Part shown: positions 22,736-35,456 of the stretch, one piece after another
Layout: the number at the start of each line of letters is the position of its first letter
How positions within the stretch are numbered: the first letter of the stretch is position 1
Assembly (NCBI GenBank): GCA_010015675.1
Contig: ML976985.1
Coordinates: 871,830-935,829, forward strand
From: Byssothecium circinans
Taxonomy: Eukaryota > Ascomycota > Dothideomycetes > Pleosporales > Massarinaceae
Direction: 5' to 3'
Length of the DNA: 64,000 nt
Translations under genes and position numbers: made by a program
The notes under the pieces: generated by a model
What the model was told of the DNA's origin: nothing
Seen by the model: the letters and a program-made list of their open reading frames with translations, nothing else
The model's database searches: none

Positions 22736-23817
22736 GCATATACTATTTAAAAAATATACGCTGCTGCTTTAGTTACCCCGTGGGAATGCTAACATCTTTA
22801 AAAAGAAAATAAATTATATAAGATTCTATTTACTACTATATTAGGCCTAATAGGTCTAAAGGCTACTATTAAACTACAGCAATATCTTTATAGTCTTTAC
22901 TTTAATATTAAATACTTTCTATTCCTCGCAAACTATCTAAACTAGGTTTCTGTCCTCTAGCAAAACTACTAGCTAGCATTAGACAAGAATAACGGCCTAT
23001 TGCTTAAGCAACGCCCTAGTTAATATATCAACTTACGTTTAAGACTACGTTAAAGCGTCCCTTAGGGAGGCGTGCACTTTCTAGAATCTAATCTTATTCT
23101 TCTTCTAGGTAGTAGCAGCACTGTATAAAAATGTAAGTAATCTTCCTAGTCTACAAATAACAAGCTAATTTATAAAAGTCTTAATTATAAGGCGATGCTT
23201 AGAGCTCTATACTACTCTCTATATTATAAGACGAACATAGTAATTTGCTAGTAATAAAACTCTAAGGATGCCCACTATTAAAGAAAGATCCTTTGCATAG
23301 TATAGCATCAAACCTATACCCCGTATAATCTAGAATTAAATAGGCCACCTGCTAAAGTTAAAAATAATCATACTTTATAAGGATATCTTAAAGGGCCTAC
23401 AAGCTATAATAGAGAGGAGATGTTAAAAAGAATAGATAATTGTAACTATAGCATTAACTATCCTCCTACATACTCGTAAGCTAGATATTAGCAGAAACCT
23501 TCTAGTTTAAAACCTCCCTTTCTTTAACTATTATTAGTCTAACTATTTAAGGTTAGTTTCTAGATATATCCGTTAAAGCCTAAGACGCTTATTAAGGAAG
23601 GGACTATCTCTTGCAACTCCCTTCTATCGCATTTTTATTATTTGATAGGGTTAAAACCTCTAGAAATAGAATAGAACTTATAAGAATTAAAAGAGATAGT
23701 AGATAATAACTAAAGAGTCCTACTATTTATAAAGTAACTTTAAGCACAGGTTACGCGCCTATGTGAGTTATAGAGAATATCTATATATTTACTTTAATAC
23801 TAAGGAATCTACGTACG
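22736..23817. other. RIPped DNA up to the first chromodomain Gypsy LTR
   Basis: Plus-strand frames with mostly TAG/TAA stops persist to about 23,780, perhaps a continuation of the Cys-rich ORF. Nothing recognisable. Its right edge is cut exactly by the LTR starting at 23,818. Confidence 0.4.
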
Positions 23818-24277
23818 TGTTACTAAGGGGTATACTCGCTAAATCCTAGTCCGTGTAAAGGGAGGTCAGTTAGTATAAGGCGTATACATTAGGTAGTAAG
23901 CTTTAGTAGTTTAAGAGTTAAACATATGAAGCAACTAATTCTATAATAGACTATAGAATAACTAAGGATTAATCTAGGTAAGAGATGAACTATAGAGAGT
24001 TGACTGCAAAGAACTAAAATTAGAAAGATAAAGGAAACCTTTTTAGTCTTTATATTGCTTACTCTATTTCTTTAATAAGTCCTTAATCTCGCCTAGAGCC
24101 TTTGCTTCTTAGATCTCTACTTAATCTAGGATTATACCCTACTTCTAGGATTAGTTAGTCTTAGCGGGATTATAATCACGTAACTAATGCCTTAACCTTA
24201 TCCTGTGCCCTACTATCTAATACTCTCCCTAAGCGTATTATTTTTGCGTGGCTGCGCTTATCTATTATCTTGTAATA
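23818..24277 (-). repeat. LTR of Gypsy copy A3 (3' LTR)
   Basis: 460 bp, TGTTAC..ATAATA; aligned with the LTRs of A1 the end was ATAACA, so TG..CA termini. It is the same length as both A1 LTRs, with only RIP-type differences in the parts compared by eye. Confidence 0.85.
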
Positions 24278-24428
24278 TTATCCTCCTCTTTAAGGTTATC
24301 GTCCTAATATCCTAAGAGGTGTATCTACCGTGCCGCTTCTTCTTATAGCTAGTATATAAGTTGTGCGTATCCTTAGTTGCTTATAGTATTATAGCCTTCT
24401 TTAAGGTTCTACTATCCTTTCTCTAACT

Positions 24429-25012
24429 ATACCTAAGGTTCCGTCTAAATCGTTAACCGCGCGTCGTTGTTACCATGCTAACTAAGTCTGCTCTTAAGGT
24501 CTAGAGATGACACTAGGTTGCAAGCGTTATTAGAAGCGTAAGCTTTATTATTTTATTAATGTAGCTATAGATTAGTGCGCCGCCTGCATTTAAGTCTACG
24601 CTAAGTATAGTCTGTTTGTCTCTAAGGAGAAATAAGAGAAAGTATAAAAAAAGAAAAAAAAAAGTAAATTACGCTTTTTTGTTTTAAGGCTAAGGTAGCT
24701 TAGCTCCGTGTTGAGCTAGCTGAACTTAAGGCCTATAAGTGTTCCTTTGCGAACTAGGATTACTATGTCCTAAATGTAATAGACGCTATTTAAGAGGTAG
24801 AGACTTTAAAAAGTATAGAGACTACTATTTTAGCTAAACTACTGCTATCTAAACTATCATCAACTAACCTAGGCAAGTTATAGGCTAATCCTTCTTTAAT
24901 TTCTTTTAATCTTTTTTTATTCTTTAACTTTTCTACTTTTCTAGCGAACACGAAGTTAATGCCTTTAAATACTACTAGTAGTAGTTCTTTACTAATTTCT
25001 TGCAGTCTATAA
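24429..25012 (+). pseudogene. Antisense Cys-rich coiled-coil ORF in A3
   Basis: This is the counterpart of the plus-strand ORFs at 28143-28763 and 52107-52712. It starts with ATA in place of ATG, followed by PKVPSKS. It then has MTLGCKRY, stop, KRKLYY, CAACI and AKYSLF, a Cys cluster, followed by a Lys/Glu-rich coiled coil and the shared tail with LTNLG. The length is not a multiple of three, so at least one indel has occurred. It is read opposite to pol of its host element. Function unknown. Confidence 0.55.
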
Positions 25013-26842
25013 AATTCTATATTAGTTCCTAAGCGTTCTAGCTATCTAGCTAGTCCTTTTATTTAACTAAGTATTTCTACTAACGCTTGAATTTCCGCAG
25101 GTCCTTGATCTCCTTAACCTTGTAGTTTTCATCCTTGAGCTCAATCTGTGTCTTAATTTTAGCGTCCGGTGGTGCTAGTTTAAGAAGTGATTTATAAAAG
25201 ATAAGGTATATGCATATATTTTTAAGAAGTTCTAGCTTGAACGTTACTAGTCTCTTAACCTTTAGGATCTAGAACAGTCCTATCTAGAGGTTATCTAGTT
25301 TGTTACATAGCTATTTAGTTCTTAGATTTCTTTATAATAGAAAAACTTTATCCCCTTTTTTAAAAGTTAGTCTTTTAAGCCTTTTCTTATTTGCTAATCT
25401 AGCTATCGTAAGGTTCCTTTAAGCAATTCGTTAGCTTAATTTGTCGTATAGTTCGCGAAGTAGTCATGCCTTATTGTTAGCTTTAGCTAAAAGACTTTTA
25501 ACGTCTTTAGGATTTTAGTAAGCAATCAGCTTATATCCGTAATTCGCGTAGTACGGCGAGTATCCTATTATCAAGGATCTCGTGCTATTATAAGCTAATT
25601 GCGCTGTTAGCAGGAGTTTAACCTAGTTATCCTATAGCTTGTTAGCGTATATTCTTAGATACTGTTCTAGTGTCTAGTTCGTTCGTTCTATGTAATCATC
25701 CGTCTATAGATAGAAGCTAGTTAAAAGCCTTTTATTAACTCTAAGCTTTGCTAGGAACGTGCTCTAATACTTAGAGGTGAATAGTATTCCTTAATTAATG
25801 TAAAAAGGTAATAGAGATATAGTAGAGATAGTTAATAGTAGTAGATTGATAGTAGATTATATCGTATGTAGTTAAGAGTTTAATCAAAGATAGAGCACTT
25901 ACTTATACCTTTCTTCAGCCTATTCCTACTAGCCTGTATACGGTAGATAGTATAAAGAAAGGCTGCAAGCATTCTTACTTTTCTGCAAACGTCTTAGCTT
26001 AATATTGTTTCTTTATTTAATAAAGAACTAATAACGCCACAATATTAGCTAGGCCTTTAGACCGGTTGATTAATTAATTGCTTAATTAATTGATTGATCT
26101 AGGATGGTTCCATCCAATCTATAGTCAACTACCTAGGTAGTAGTAATCTAGGATAGCCTAGATTAGTAACCTATAGTATTTAACTACTAGGTAATAAGGA
26201 GTATATATAGAAATAAGAGTAGATTAATATAAGTATTAAATATACTCTTATATTCTAACAATTAGTAATAAACTATTCTAGTACACCATGTTAACTAACG
26301 AGTGCCTTAGTTACCTCGTAAGCTATTTCTTTAGCTATAACTATTTCTTTCGTTGGTACAAATATTGATGCCTTAGTTAATTAATTAACGATTACTAATA
26401 TTAAATCACATAGCCGTGCTAATCTAGGTTCTAACAATTTTAGAAGCTTTATAATAAAGTCTATTGTAACGCTAATCTATAGGCGTGCGGGTAGTTCTAG
26501 CAATTAAGGTAATCCGTAAGGCTTATGTCTCTTAGGCTTGTTCTTAGAATAGGCTAAATAGTTGCTTATCGTATTCTAAACCGCTTTTCGTACATTAGGT
26601 ATCAAGTACTTGTTTGAAACTTGTTAAACCATTTTGTTGACCCCTAGGTGTTTATATTCTTTAGACTCGTGTAGCTTCTATATTAGGGTTAGTATATAAG
26701 CTTCGTGTAGTATAATCTATTATTCCTCGTCCTAAGGTAGTCCTACCTTTAGGTGCTTAACTAAGTCGTATTCTACCTTTTATTTTAAGGTTAATTAACT
26801 ATAGTCTATAAAGTTGTGTACCTTTAGTCCCTAGTAATTAAT
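25013..26842 (-). pseudogene. A3 pol C-terminal part: integrase and chromodomain relic
   Basis: By alignment to A1 the minus strand here encodes the chromodomain (about 25,060-25,160) and the integrase core, interrupted by the solo LTR 25799-26260. Stops and Asp-to-Asn changes of RIP type are frequent. The segment ends where copy A4 inserted. Confidence 0.65.
25799..26260 (-). mobile_element. Solo LTR, probably of a Copia-type element
   Basis: 462 bp with TG..CA ends (TGTAAAAAGG..TTCTAACA), flanked by ATTAA (25794-25798) and ATTAG (26261-26265), a 5-bp target duplication differing by one G-to-A. The uninterrupted sequence is seen in A1 near 53,495. No internal domain, so an LTR left by recombination. 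Read on the minus strand it starts TGTTAGAATA and contains a TATATATAC promoter-like stretch, as in fungal Copia LTRs; the superfamily is inference. Confidence 0.8.
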
Positions 26843-27331
26843 TATTACTAAGGGGTATACTTGCTAAATCCTAATCCGTGTAAAGGGAGGTTAGTAGGTA
26901 TAAGGTGTATACGTTAGGTAGTAAGCTTTAGTAGTTTAAAAGTTAAACGTGTAAAGTAACTAATTCTATAATAAACTATAGAATATCTAAGTATTAATCT
27001 AGGTAAGAGATAAACTATAGAGAATTAACTACAAAGAATTAAAATAAGAAAGATAAAAAAGAACTATCCTATCTTTTATACTATTCCTTCTGTTCCTTCA
27101 ATCTATCCTGCTTTGTCTGCTACGTCTGCTACGTCCGTAGCAGGCGTAGCAGACTAAGCACTAAGTGCTACACTTGCTACGTCTTCTTAGCACATAGCAT
27201 ACTAAGCATATTACTTAACCTGTTAACTTAATCCTGCTTTACGCGCCTTTATATCGCTATCCTCTAGGCTTAACACTTTCTGCGCTAGATCGTCTAGTTC
27301 TAGATACCTTGTATCCTACTTATTCATAATA
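26843..27331 (-). repeat. Left (3') LTR of A4
   Basis: 489 bp, TATTAC..ATAATA (originally TGTTAC..ATAACA). It is 48 bp longer than the right LTR because of an expansion around 27117-27185 made of TGCTACGT units and their inverted form. Confidence 0.8.
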
Positions 27332-27465
27332 TTATCCCCCTTTTTAAGATTATTGTCCTAATAACCCCTAAAGACTAGCTGCTACGCCACATTAAGTCGT
27401 AGCTAGCATATAAAGCGTGCGTACCTCCTAGTAACCGTAAGGTTATACCCTTCTTAAGTATTTCA

Positions 27466-28120
27466 TGTAAGAAAGCAAGGGAGGTTTGAAAGATATTTAA
27501 ATAACAATAGAAGTTATTTAAATATAAAAATATAAAAGCTGTATAAGGATAGCTCTTACATAAAGCTGCTAGCAGTAGAAGAGGCTAGTAGTATAGTAGG
27601 TAGTAGGTAGAAAGTAATAGCTNNNNNNNNNNNNNNNNNNNNNNNNNNNNNNNNNNNNNNNNNNNNNNNNNNNNNNNNNNNNNNNNNNNNNNNNNNNNNN
27701 NNNNNNNNNNNNNNNNNNNNNNNNNNNNNNNNNNNNNNNNNNNNNNNNNNNNNNNNNNNNNNNNNNNNNNNNNNNNNNNNNNNNNNNNNNNNNNNNNNNN
27801 NNNNNNNNNNNNNNNNNNNNNNNNNNNNNNNNNNNNNNNNNNNNNNNNNNNNNNNNNNNNNNNNNNNNNNNNNNNNNNNNNNNNNNNNNNNNNNNNNNNN
27901 NNNNNNNNNNNNNNNNNNNNNNNNNNNNNNNNNNNNNNNNNNNNNNNNNNNNNNNNNNNNNNNNNNNNNNNNNNNNNNNNNNNNNNNNNNNNNNNNNTTA
28001 TAGTAAAATAACTAGTCAACTAATTTATACCAAATTTTAATATGTTATAGAGAAAAGCCTAAACTATAACATAAGAATATCTTAGCTTATTATATAAGCT
28101 ATTAAGCTTACTATTTTACA
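27466..28120. mobile_element. LTR-like insertion in A4 containing an assembly gap
   Basis: TG at 27466 and CA at 28119-28120 bound an insertion flanked by TTTCA (27461-27465) and TTTCG (28121-28125), a 5-bp target duplication with one G-to-A. The host text of A4 resumes toward the antisense ORF. 375 of its positions are N, so its true length and nature (solo LTR or full element) are unknown. Confidence 0.55.
27623..27997. other. Assembly gap (375 N)
   Basis: Run of N inside repetitive DNA. The translated frame crossing it is meaningless. Confidence 1.
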
Positions 28121-28142
28121 TTTCGTAGTTTTTTACTTAACT

Positions 28143-28763
28143 ATGCCTAAGGTCTTGTTAACTAATTGTAAATAATCTTGCATTGCTTAAATTCGTGCTA
28201 TAGACTACGCCATCGCTAAACTATGTCGTCATTACCGTAAGAGGAACTTACGCTGCCTTCTATCGCTAGAGGGCAACTATGCAGAGTGCGCCTCTGCTAG
28301 GGCGAAATATTCTTTCTTTCTTTTAAAGAAAGAGTTTGCTGCCCTTACTTAGAAGCGTTAACGGCTTCGTCGTAAGCTTTAGAAAGTTGAGCGACACAAG
28401 GTTAAGCTTAATTATTAAAAACTAGATTTAGAGGATTAGTTAGGCTCAACAATTAATAAAGAATAGAAGCTATTTACTAATAAGAAAGCGTCTATCGCTA
28501 AGCTAGAAGCTCTTAAAAAGAAGATAGATATTTAGAAGGGCTTTTTTAAAGAATCTAGTACGGTTGCTACTAAGGTTCTTTTATCGCTACAACCTAGACC
28601 TCTAACTAACTTAGGCTAGTTACAGGCTAATCTTCCTTTAATCTTAGATCTCTCTTTTAATTCTTCCTTATTCTTTAACTTTTCTATTTTCCTAGCGAGC
28701 TTAGAATTACTGCCTTTAGATGCCATTGGTAATATTCCTTTACTAAATCCTTACAGCCTATAA
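28143..28763 (+). pseudogene. Antisense Cys-rich coiled-coil ORF in A4
   Basis: 206 codons from ATG 28143 (MPKV) to TAA 28761-28763, open except for TAG/TAA that fit Gln or Trp codons. It has CRHYRKRNLRCLLSLEGNYAEC then AKYSFF (28,226-28,310), a Cys-cluster remnant with C-to-Y changes, then a long Lys/Arg/Leu/Glu coiled coil and a C-terminal tail with LTNLG and FLASLELLPLDA. Compared with A1 the finger and coil differ much in sequence, while the frame, order and tail are kept. It is convergent with pol and overlaps or abuts its end. Function unknown. Confidence 0.6.
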
Positions 28764-31700
28764 GATTCCGTATTAGTTCCTAGGTATTCTAGCTATTTAG
28801 CTAGTCCTTCTACTTAACTAAGTATTTTTACTAACATTTAAATTTCCGTAGGTCTACTACTATCCCTTTGACCTCGTAATCTTCATCTTCGAGCTTAACT
28901 TGCGTCTCAATTTTGGCGTCCGGTAGTGCTAGTTTAAGGAGTAATTTGTAAAAAATAAGGTATATGCGTATGCTTTTAGGAAGTTCTAGTTTAAACGTTA
29001 ATAGTCCTTTAACCTCTAGGATCTAGAATAAGTTCTATCTAGAGGTTGTCTAGTTTATTGCATAGCTATTTAGTTTTTAGATTTTTTTATAATAGAAAAA
29101 CTTTATCTCCCTCTTTAAGGGTTAGTCCCTTAAGCCTTTTCTTGTTTACTAATCTAGCTATCGTAAGATTCCTTTAAGCAATTTGTTAGCTTAGTTCGTT
29201 GTATAGTTCGCGAAGTAATTATGCCTTATTATTAGCTCTAGCTAAAAGACTCTTAACGTCCTTAGGATTTTAATAAGCAATTAGCTTATATCCGTAATTC
29301 ACGTAGTATGGTAAGTATCCTATTATTAAGGATCTCGCGCTGTTATAGGCTAATTGCGCTATTGATAAAAGTTTAACCTAGTTATCTTATAGTTTGTTAG
29401 CGTATATTCTTAGATACTATTCTAGCGTCTAGTTTATCTATTCCGTCTAACCATCTATCTATAGATAGAAGCTAGTTGAAAGCCTTTTATTAATTCTAAG
29501 CTTTGCTAGGAATGTGCTCTAATACTTAGAAGTAAATAGTGTTTTATAATTAGTAATAAATTATTCTAGCACACTATATTAACTAACAAGTACCTTAGTT
29601 ACTTCGTAAGCTATTTCTTCGGCTATAACTATTTCTTCTATTAGTACGAATATTAATGCTTTAGTTAATTAGTTAACAATTACTAGTATTAAATTGCATA
29701 GCCATGCTAATCTCGGTTTTAACGATTTTGGGAGCTTTATAATAAAGTCTATTATAACGCTAATCTATAGGCGTGCGGGTGGTTCTAGTGATTAGAGTAA
29801 TCTATAAGGCTTATGTCTCTTAGGCTTATTCTTAGAACATGCTAAATAGTTGCCTATTACGTTTTAAACTGCTCTTCGTACATTAGGTATCAAGTACTCA
29901 TTTAAAACTTGTTAAACTATTTTGTTAATCCCTAGGTGTCTGTACTCTTTAGACTCGTGTAGCTTCTGTATCAAGGTTAGTACATAAGCTTTGTGTAGTA
30001 TAATCCATTGTTTCTTATTCTAGAGTAATCCTACCTTAAAGTACTTAACTAAATTGTATTCTACCTTTTATTCTAGGGTTAATTAACTATAGTCTATAAA
30101 GTCGTGTACGTCTAGTCTCTAACAATTAATCTTAGCTACCTTAGTTAATTAGGGTTAATTATAGCGTATACTACTATTAATGTCCTTTCGTACGACCGTA
30201 TCGTACGTAATAGGTTAGTCTATTTCTTAAAAGTTAGATCTTTAGCTAAGAGCGTCCGCCGCTCCGTTTAACAATTCTAGGCGATAGTGTACTTTAAAAT
30301 TATAGTTAGCTATTATTTTAGCCTATCTAACCTGCCGTTAGTTAAGTTTCATAGTCGTCGTGAAACTCGTTAGGTTCTAGTAATTTAAGTATACTTTTAC
30401 CTAGTATTTAGCGCTTACTAGCTAGGCTTACTATTATTTAAAGGCATCTACTATCGCTAGTAGTTCCTTGTCGTAAACGTCATAGTTAAGTTCTACTCTT
30501 AAAAATTTTTAAGAGTAGTAAAACACTAGTCTCTACTTCTTATCTTTGCCTTACTATAAGAGTATCGCTCTTAAGGTATAGTCTAATATATCCATTTCTA
30601 CTCGCAGTAGTCATTCTAGATTATGCATCTATAATATAAGGGCTAATAGAAATAACTTCTTAAGCTTCTTAAAAGCATTTTATTATTTTATTCCTTATCT
30701 AAATTCTAGGTAATCCTTTTTCTTAGTGACCTCCGTAAAAAGCGCTATAATTTTTAAGTATCCCTTAATAAACTTTTAGTAGAAGTTACCAAATCTTAAG
30801 AAAAATTACACGTTTTTAACTATCTTAGGTTTTAGCTATTCTTTTATAGCTTTAACTTTTTTTAAGTTTATAGTAATGCCGTCTCGTAAGACCATGAAGC
30901 CTAAGTAATCTATCTTTGTAACATAGAATTCGTATTTCTTAAGCTGTAAAAGTAATTAATACTCTTTTAGCTTCTTAAGCACCTTCTTAACGTATTTAAT
31001 ATAATCTTTAAGCATTCCTAAGGTATATACTAGTATATTATCTAAGTACGTAGTTATAAAAACATCTAAGTATTTATAAAGTACTCTATTAATAAGCGTC
31101 TAAAACGTTGCAGGCGCGTTTATTAATCTAAAAAGTATAACTGTATATTCGTATAAACTATATTAAGTCTTAAAAGCCGTTAGCTATTTGTAGCTCTTAG
31201 CTATCCGTATTTAATAGAATCTGTCTTGTATATTAAATTTTATAATCTACTTAACTCTTTAGAGGCGGTCCATAAGTTCTTAGATTAAAGAAAGAAGGTA
31301 ATAGTTCTTTTTTATAACATAGTTAAGCTATCTATAGTCTATATAAAGTCGTAGTTTTCTATTCTTTTTAAAGACAAAAAGAATTAGTAAAGCTATTAGG
31401 CTTATACTTTTTTATATATAACCTTACTTTGTATTCTTCTTAATATACGTTTACAGTTCTTTTTGCTAATCTTATATAAGCGGATATATTAGTCTTAAGC
31501 GCAACTTCGCGCCTTCTTTTAAGTAAATCTCGTGATCCTATTTTTAGTAGTCTAGTAATACGGTTTTGTCTTATTTTTTAAATAGATCTTGAAACTCCTT
31601 ATATTCTAGTAGTATTATAGGTTAGGGTTTGTCCTTCGTAAGTGCAACTCTTTATATCTAGATAACTTCTATCTATAAAGGGTTTTTCTTATAGATCCTC

Positions 31701-34596
31701 TTAATTTTATAAAGTAATATTTTGCTAATTTATCTAGTCTAACTAGGTGAGCTTTAGATTGCTAGGCTTAACCTTTTATAGCATATTCTAGCAACTTTAT
31801 GCGCTAGTTTTTAGCTAAATATCGTTTCTTTCTACTAGTTAATAGTAGGATTATGCTTCTTAAGCTAATTATAACTAATTAACATGTCTTCTTTACTAAG
31901 ATCTATAATGTTAAGGGAAGTTATATTTTTAATTTTAAGTATGTAGAATAATACTTTTTAGGTTTCTAACCTTAAGTATCTTTTACCATAGGACATTAGT
32001 CCGTCGTTGGCTAATATTACTTATATTAAACGTTCCTTATCTTAATAAGGTATATTGTATTTTTTAACTACTTATAAAAAGATTATTGTCTATATAGCTC
32101 TACTATTTATAAGTGCTATAAGCTTACATTTATATACGTACACCTCTACTTTTAATTAATAAACTAGTAGATCTAGATGTTATACGTTGTATAAAATTAT
32201 TATAAAAATACTCTTACTAGCGTAATTTTATCCTTAGTAGCATCTTAGTTTTTTAACATTCTAGATTTTATTAGAAACTAACTTACTTCCTATTTCTTTG
32301 ATAAGTGTGTTAGGTAGCTGTTTTCGTAATAAGCCGTCTATAATAGGTAGGCATGCTTTATTAATGGTTCGTTTCTTCGCGGAAACCCTTTCTATAGTTT
32401 CTTTAAAAGGTATGCTTAATATATGTCATTAAAGCACTATTTATAAGGTAAGTTATTATAACCTTCTACCTTAATAGTTTGCAATGTATTGTTAGGCAGC
32501 GGGGCTCCTAGCCTTATAGGAGCTTAGGCTACGGCTGCTAGCTTATTACTATAGGCTACCTATTCTTAATGCTATTTGTTTAGCATTGTTTACTAATATT
32601 TTAAGGAATTGCTATATTTTCTCTAGTAAGCGTCTCTCTTAAACTTGCAAAAAAGAGTAAAGAGTGTATAGCGTCTATAGTCCTTGTCTAAGCATTCCCT
32701 TAAAGTAAGTAGGTTATAATTATAACCTTTTTTATCCTACGTAGCTTCTTCTTTATAGAGCGTATAGTACATACAATCGAGGATATTCTCGCATTGTGCC
32801 TAGTCTATTTTTTTGTGCTTGCAGTCCATAGGGTGTCTTAGGGGGTGTTAATATTAATAGTTTTTAATTTTATAGTCTAGAGTATTACTATCTATTAGTC
32901 TTATTAGCTAATATCCTATAATATGCTTACTTAGCTAATATATTTAGTAGTACTAGTCGTAGCACTTCTACTATCTAACGCGTTTGTATTATTATTGTTA
33001 ATTGCTAAAGTGATAAGTGTAGCAGGCTGCTACTAGATAGTCTTTATCTAAGATTATAATATATAATATCTGCCTAGGCTGTTATCTTACCTTGTTTTGT
33101 TCGCGCTTATAGTAGAGATACTAATCCTTTTAGTAGTAATACTAATTAACCTTTTAGTAAAAATCCTTCTTAGGTACTTTTACTTTAATGTATCCCTCTA
33201 CAACGTATAGGCTTTAGAGTTATATAGCTTTTACTACTACCTCGCTAGCTTTCTTACCGTATACTAATATAGGTATAATGTAAGCTAGTCCTTTGTGCGT
33301 AGTACTAGCGCATCTCTAGCATACTTTTACGTCTAATCATAGTTAAACTACCTAATCTATCACCTTATTCTTAGCTAGACCTTAGCTTAAGCGTAATAGT
33401 TCTAATTTCTAGAACTTTTTAAAGGGTAGAGTAGGACCTATATCACTAGCATTATCGTTAAATAGTTTTGTTGCTTAATCTAGTTCAAAAGGTAGGCAAA
33501 GAGTAGGTTGCCAACGTAGTACTTCTAGTTCTTCTTCCTTAGGTCCTATTATCTTAAACTTAATTATCCTAATCTTTACCGCTCTAAGCTTGCTAGCCTA
33601 GCCTTAGTTCTTTAGGTAGTTTCTTTAGAAGTGTCCTACTTTACCGCATTAAAGACATGCCTTCTTTTCAAAGCGTTCTTAGCGTTGTTTATAGGTTAGG
33701 CCATCTAGCTGTCTTTTTTTACTCTTATTAAACTACTTTTTTTATTAGACTTTGTCTATTATTACTACATCGCCGTCTTAGTTATATTATGGTGTCTTTA
33801 GTTTTCTATATTATCTAAAGTTAAGAATAATAGTTATGTCCTTTTATTTCTTTTATAATACTTGTTTATAGAGCCTATTATTAATTTAGGTAGCTAGGTT
33901 AATTATGTTTTATAAGTCGTCTAGCTTATTGTAATAGATTATTCTATCCTTAACTATTTCTTTCAACCCGTTGTAGAAAGCTGTGCGTAATAATACATCA
34001 TCCTAATTAATTTTTAACTATAGCTATTTAAACTCTGTTATATACTTCGCGACTAACTTCTCCTACTAGATCTAAGATATCTTTTATTCTGCCTAGGTTT
34101 CTTTGTTAAGCTTTTTAAACACCTTCTAAATTTCTTCCTTAAATGCTATCTAGCTTTTAAAGATAGCCTTCGTGTTATCTTTGTATTACTTTATCTCGTT
34201 CGTAAGATAGTTATCTATAAAGGGTTGCATCTAAGTAGCTGCCCTATCTCTTAAGTGCATACTAGCCGCGAGGATTTTGTCTTGTTCCCTTATTATAGAG
34301 TTAAACTAATAGTATAAATCTATATTAATAAGGAATAGTTTTAAGCTATCTTATCCTTTATTATACTTATCTAGCGCCACAATCTTTCTATAGGGTATAG
34401 TGTCCTTAGCCTGTAGTTAAGTAATTGCCTACATTAACCTATTAATTTGTTTAGCTTGTTGCTATATCTAGTTAGCCTAGTTGGCTATTACTAATGCTAG
34501 ACTTAAAGCAAGCGTACTAATACTGCTAGCAGCACGTAGAGTAGTGAGAGCTACTATTACGTACGTTTAGGTTCTCAAACCTATAGGTAGTCAAAG
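28764..34596 (-). pseudogene. A4 gag-pol relic with chromodomain
   Basis: On the minus strand in order: gag with a CCHC knuckle remnant (about 33,600-33,680), protease, reverse transcriptase with YLDN (31037-31048), RNase H (about 30.2-30.6 kb), integrase (about 29.4-29.9 kb) and a chromodomain-like end (about 28.83-28.95 kb, DYEVEEI-like text). Assignment rests mainly on collinearity with A1. RIP has introduced dozens of stops. Confidence 0.7.
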
Positions 34597-35037
34597 TATT
34601 ACTAAGGGGTATACTTGCTAAATCTTAATCCGTGTGAAAGGAGGTTAGTAGGTGTAAGGTATATACGTTAGGTAATAAGCTTTAGTAGTTCAAGAGTTAA
34701 ATATATAAAGCAACTAATTCTATAACAAACTATAGAATAACTAAGTATTAATCTAGGTAAAAGATAAACTATAGAGAATTAACTACAAAGAATTAGAATA
34801 AAAAAGATAAAGGAGAACTATCCTATCTTTTATACTATTCCTTCTATTCCTTTAATCTATCTTACTTTATCTGCTACGTCTGCTACGTCCTTTTAGCACG
34901 TAGCATACTAAGCATATTACTTAACCTGCTAACCTAATCCTACTCTACGCGCCTTTATATTGCTATCCTTTAGGCTCAACACCTTCTACGCTAGGTCGTC
35001 TAGTTCTGGATACCCTATATCCTACTTATTCGTAATA
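34597..35037 (-). repeat. Right (5') LTR of A4
   Basis: 441 bp, TATTAC..GTAATA, followed by the TTAAT target duplication. Confidence 0.85.
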
Positions 35038-35456
35038 TTAATCCTGGCTACTTTAGTTAACTAGGGCTAATTATAGCTTATACTACTATTAATATCCTTT
35101 TATAGGACTGCGTCGTGCGTAATAGGTTAGTTCATTTCTTAAAGGTTAGATCTTTAACTAAGAGCGTCTGCTGCTCTATTTAGCAATCCTAGGCGATAGT
35201 GTACTTTAAAATTATAGTTAGCTATTATTTTAGCCTATCTAACCTATTGTTAGTTAAGTTTCTTAGTCATTATAAAATTTATTAGGTTTTAGTAATCTAA
35301 ATATACTTTTATCTAGTATTTAGCGCTTACTAACTAGGCTTACTATTATTTAAAAGCGTCTACTATCACTAGTAGTTCCTTGTCGTAAACGTTATAGTTA
35401 AGTTTTGCTCTTAAGAACTTCTAAAAGTAGTAAAATACTAGACTTTACTTCCTATT
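35038..35456 (-). pseudogene. A3 segment between A4 and B (RNase H region)
   Basis: Matches A1 at about 54.03-54.45 kb and A4 at about 30.14-30.53 kb. It continues A3 pol after the A4 insertion and stops at element B. Confidence 0.7.

Larger units (their letters stand above)
26843..35037 (-). mobile_element. Chromodomain Gypsy retrotransposon copy A4, full length, nested in A3
   Basis: Bounded by LTRs 26843-27331 and 34597-35037 and flanked by TTAAT on both sides (26838-26842 and 35038-35042). Without its own 655-bp insertion it is about 7.5 kb, like A1 (7.44 kb). The A3 sequence continues on either side. Heavily RIPped: the RT motif reads YLDN (31037-31048), Asp to Asn at a catalytic residue. 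Confidence 0.85.

Noticed and set aside
27585..28019. Minus-strand frame across the gap
   Set aside because: Almost entirely N; an artefact.
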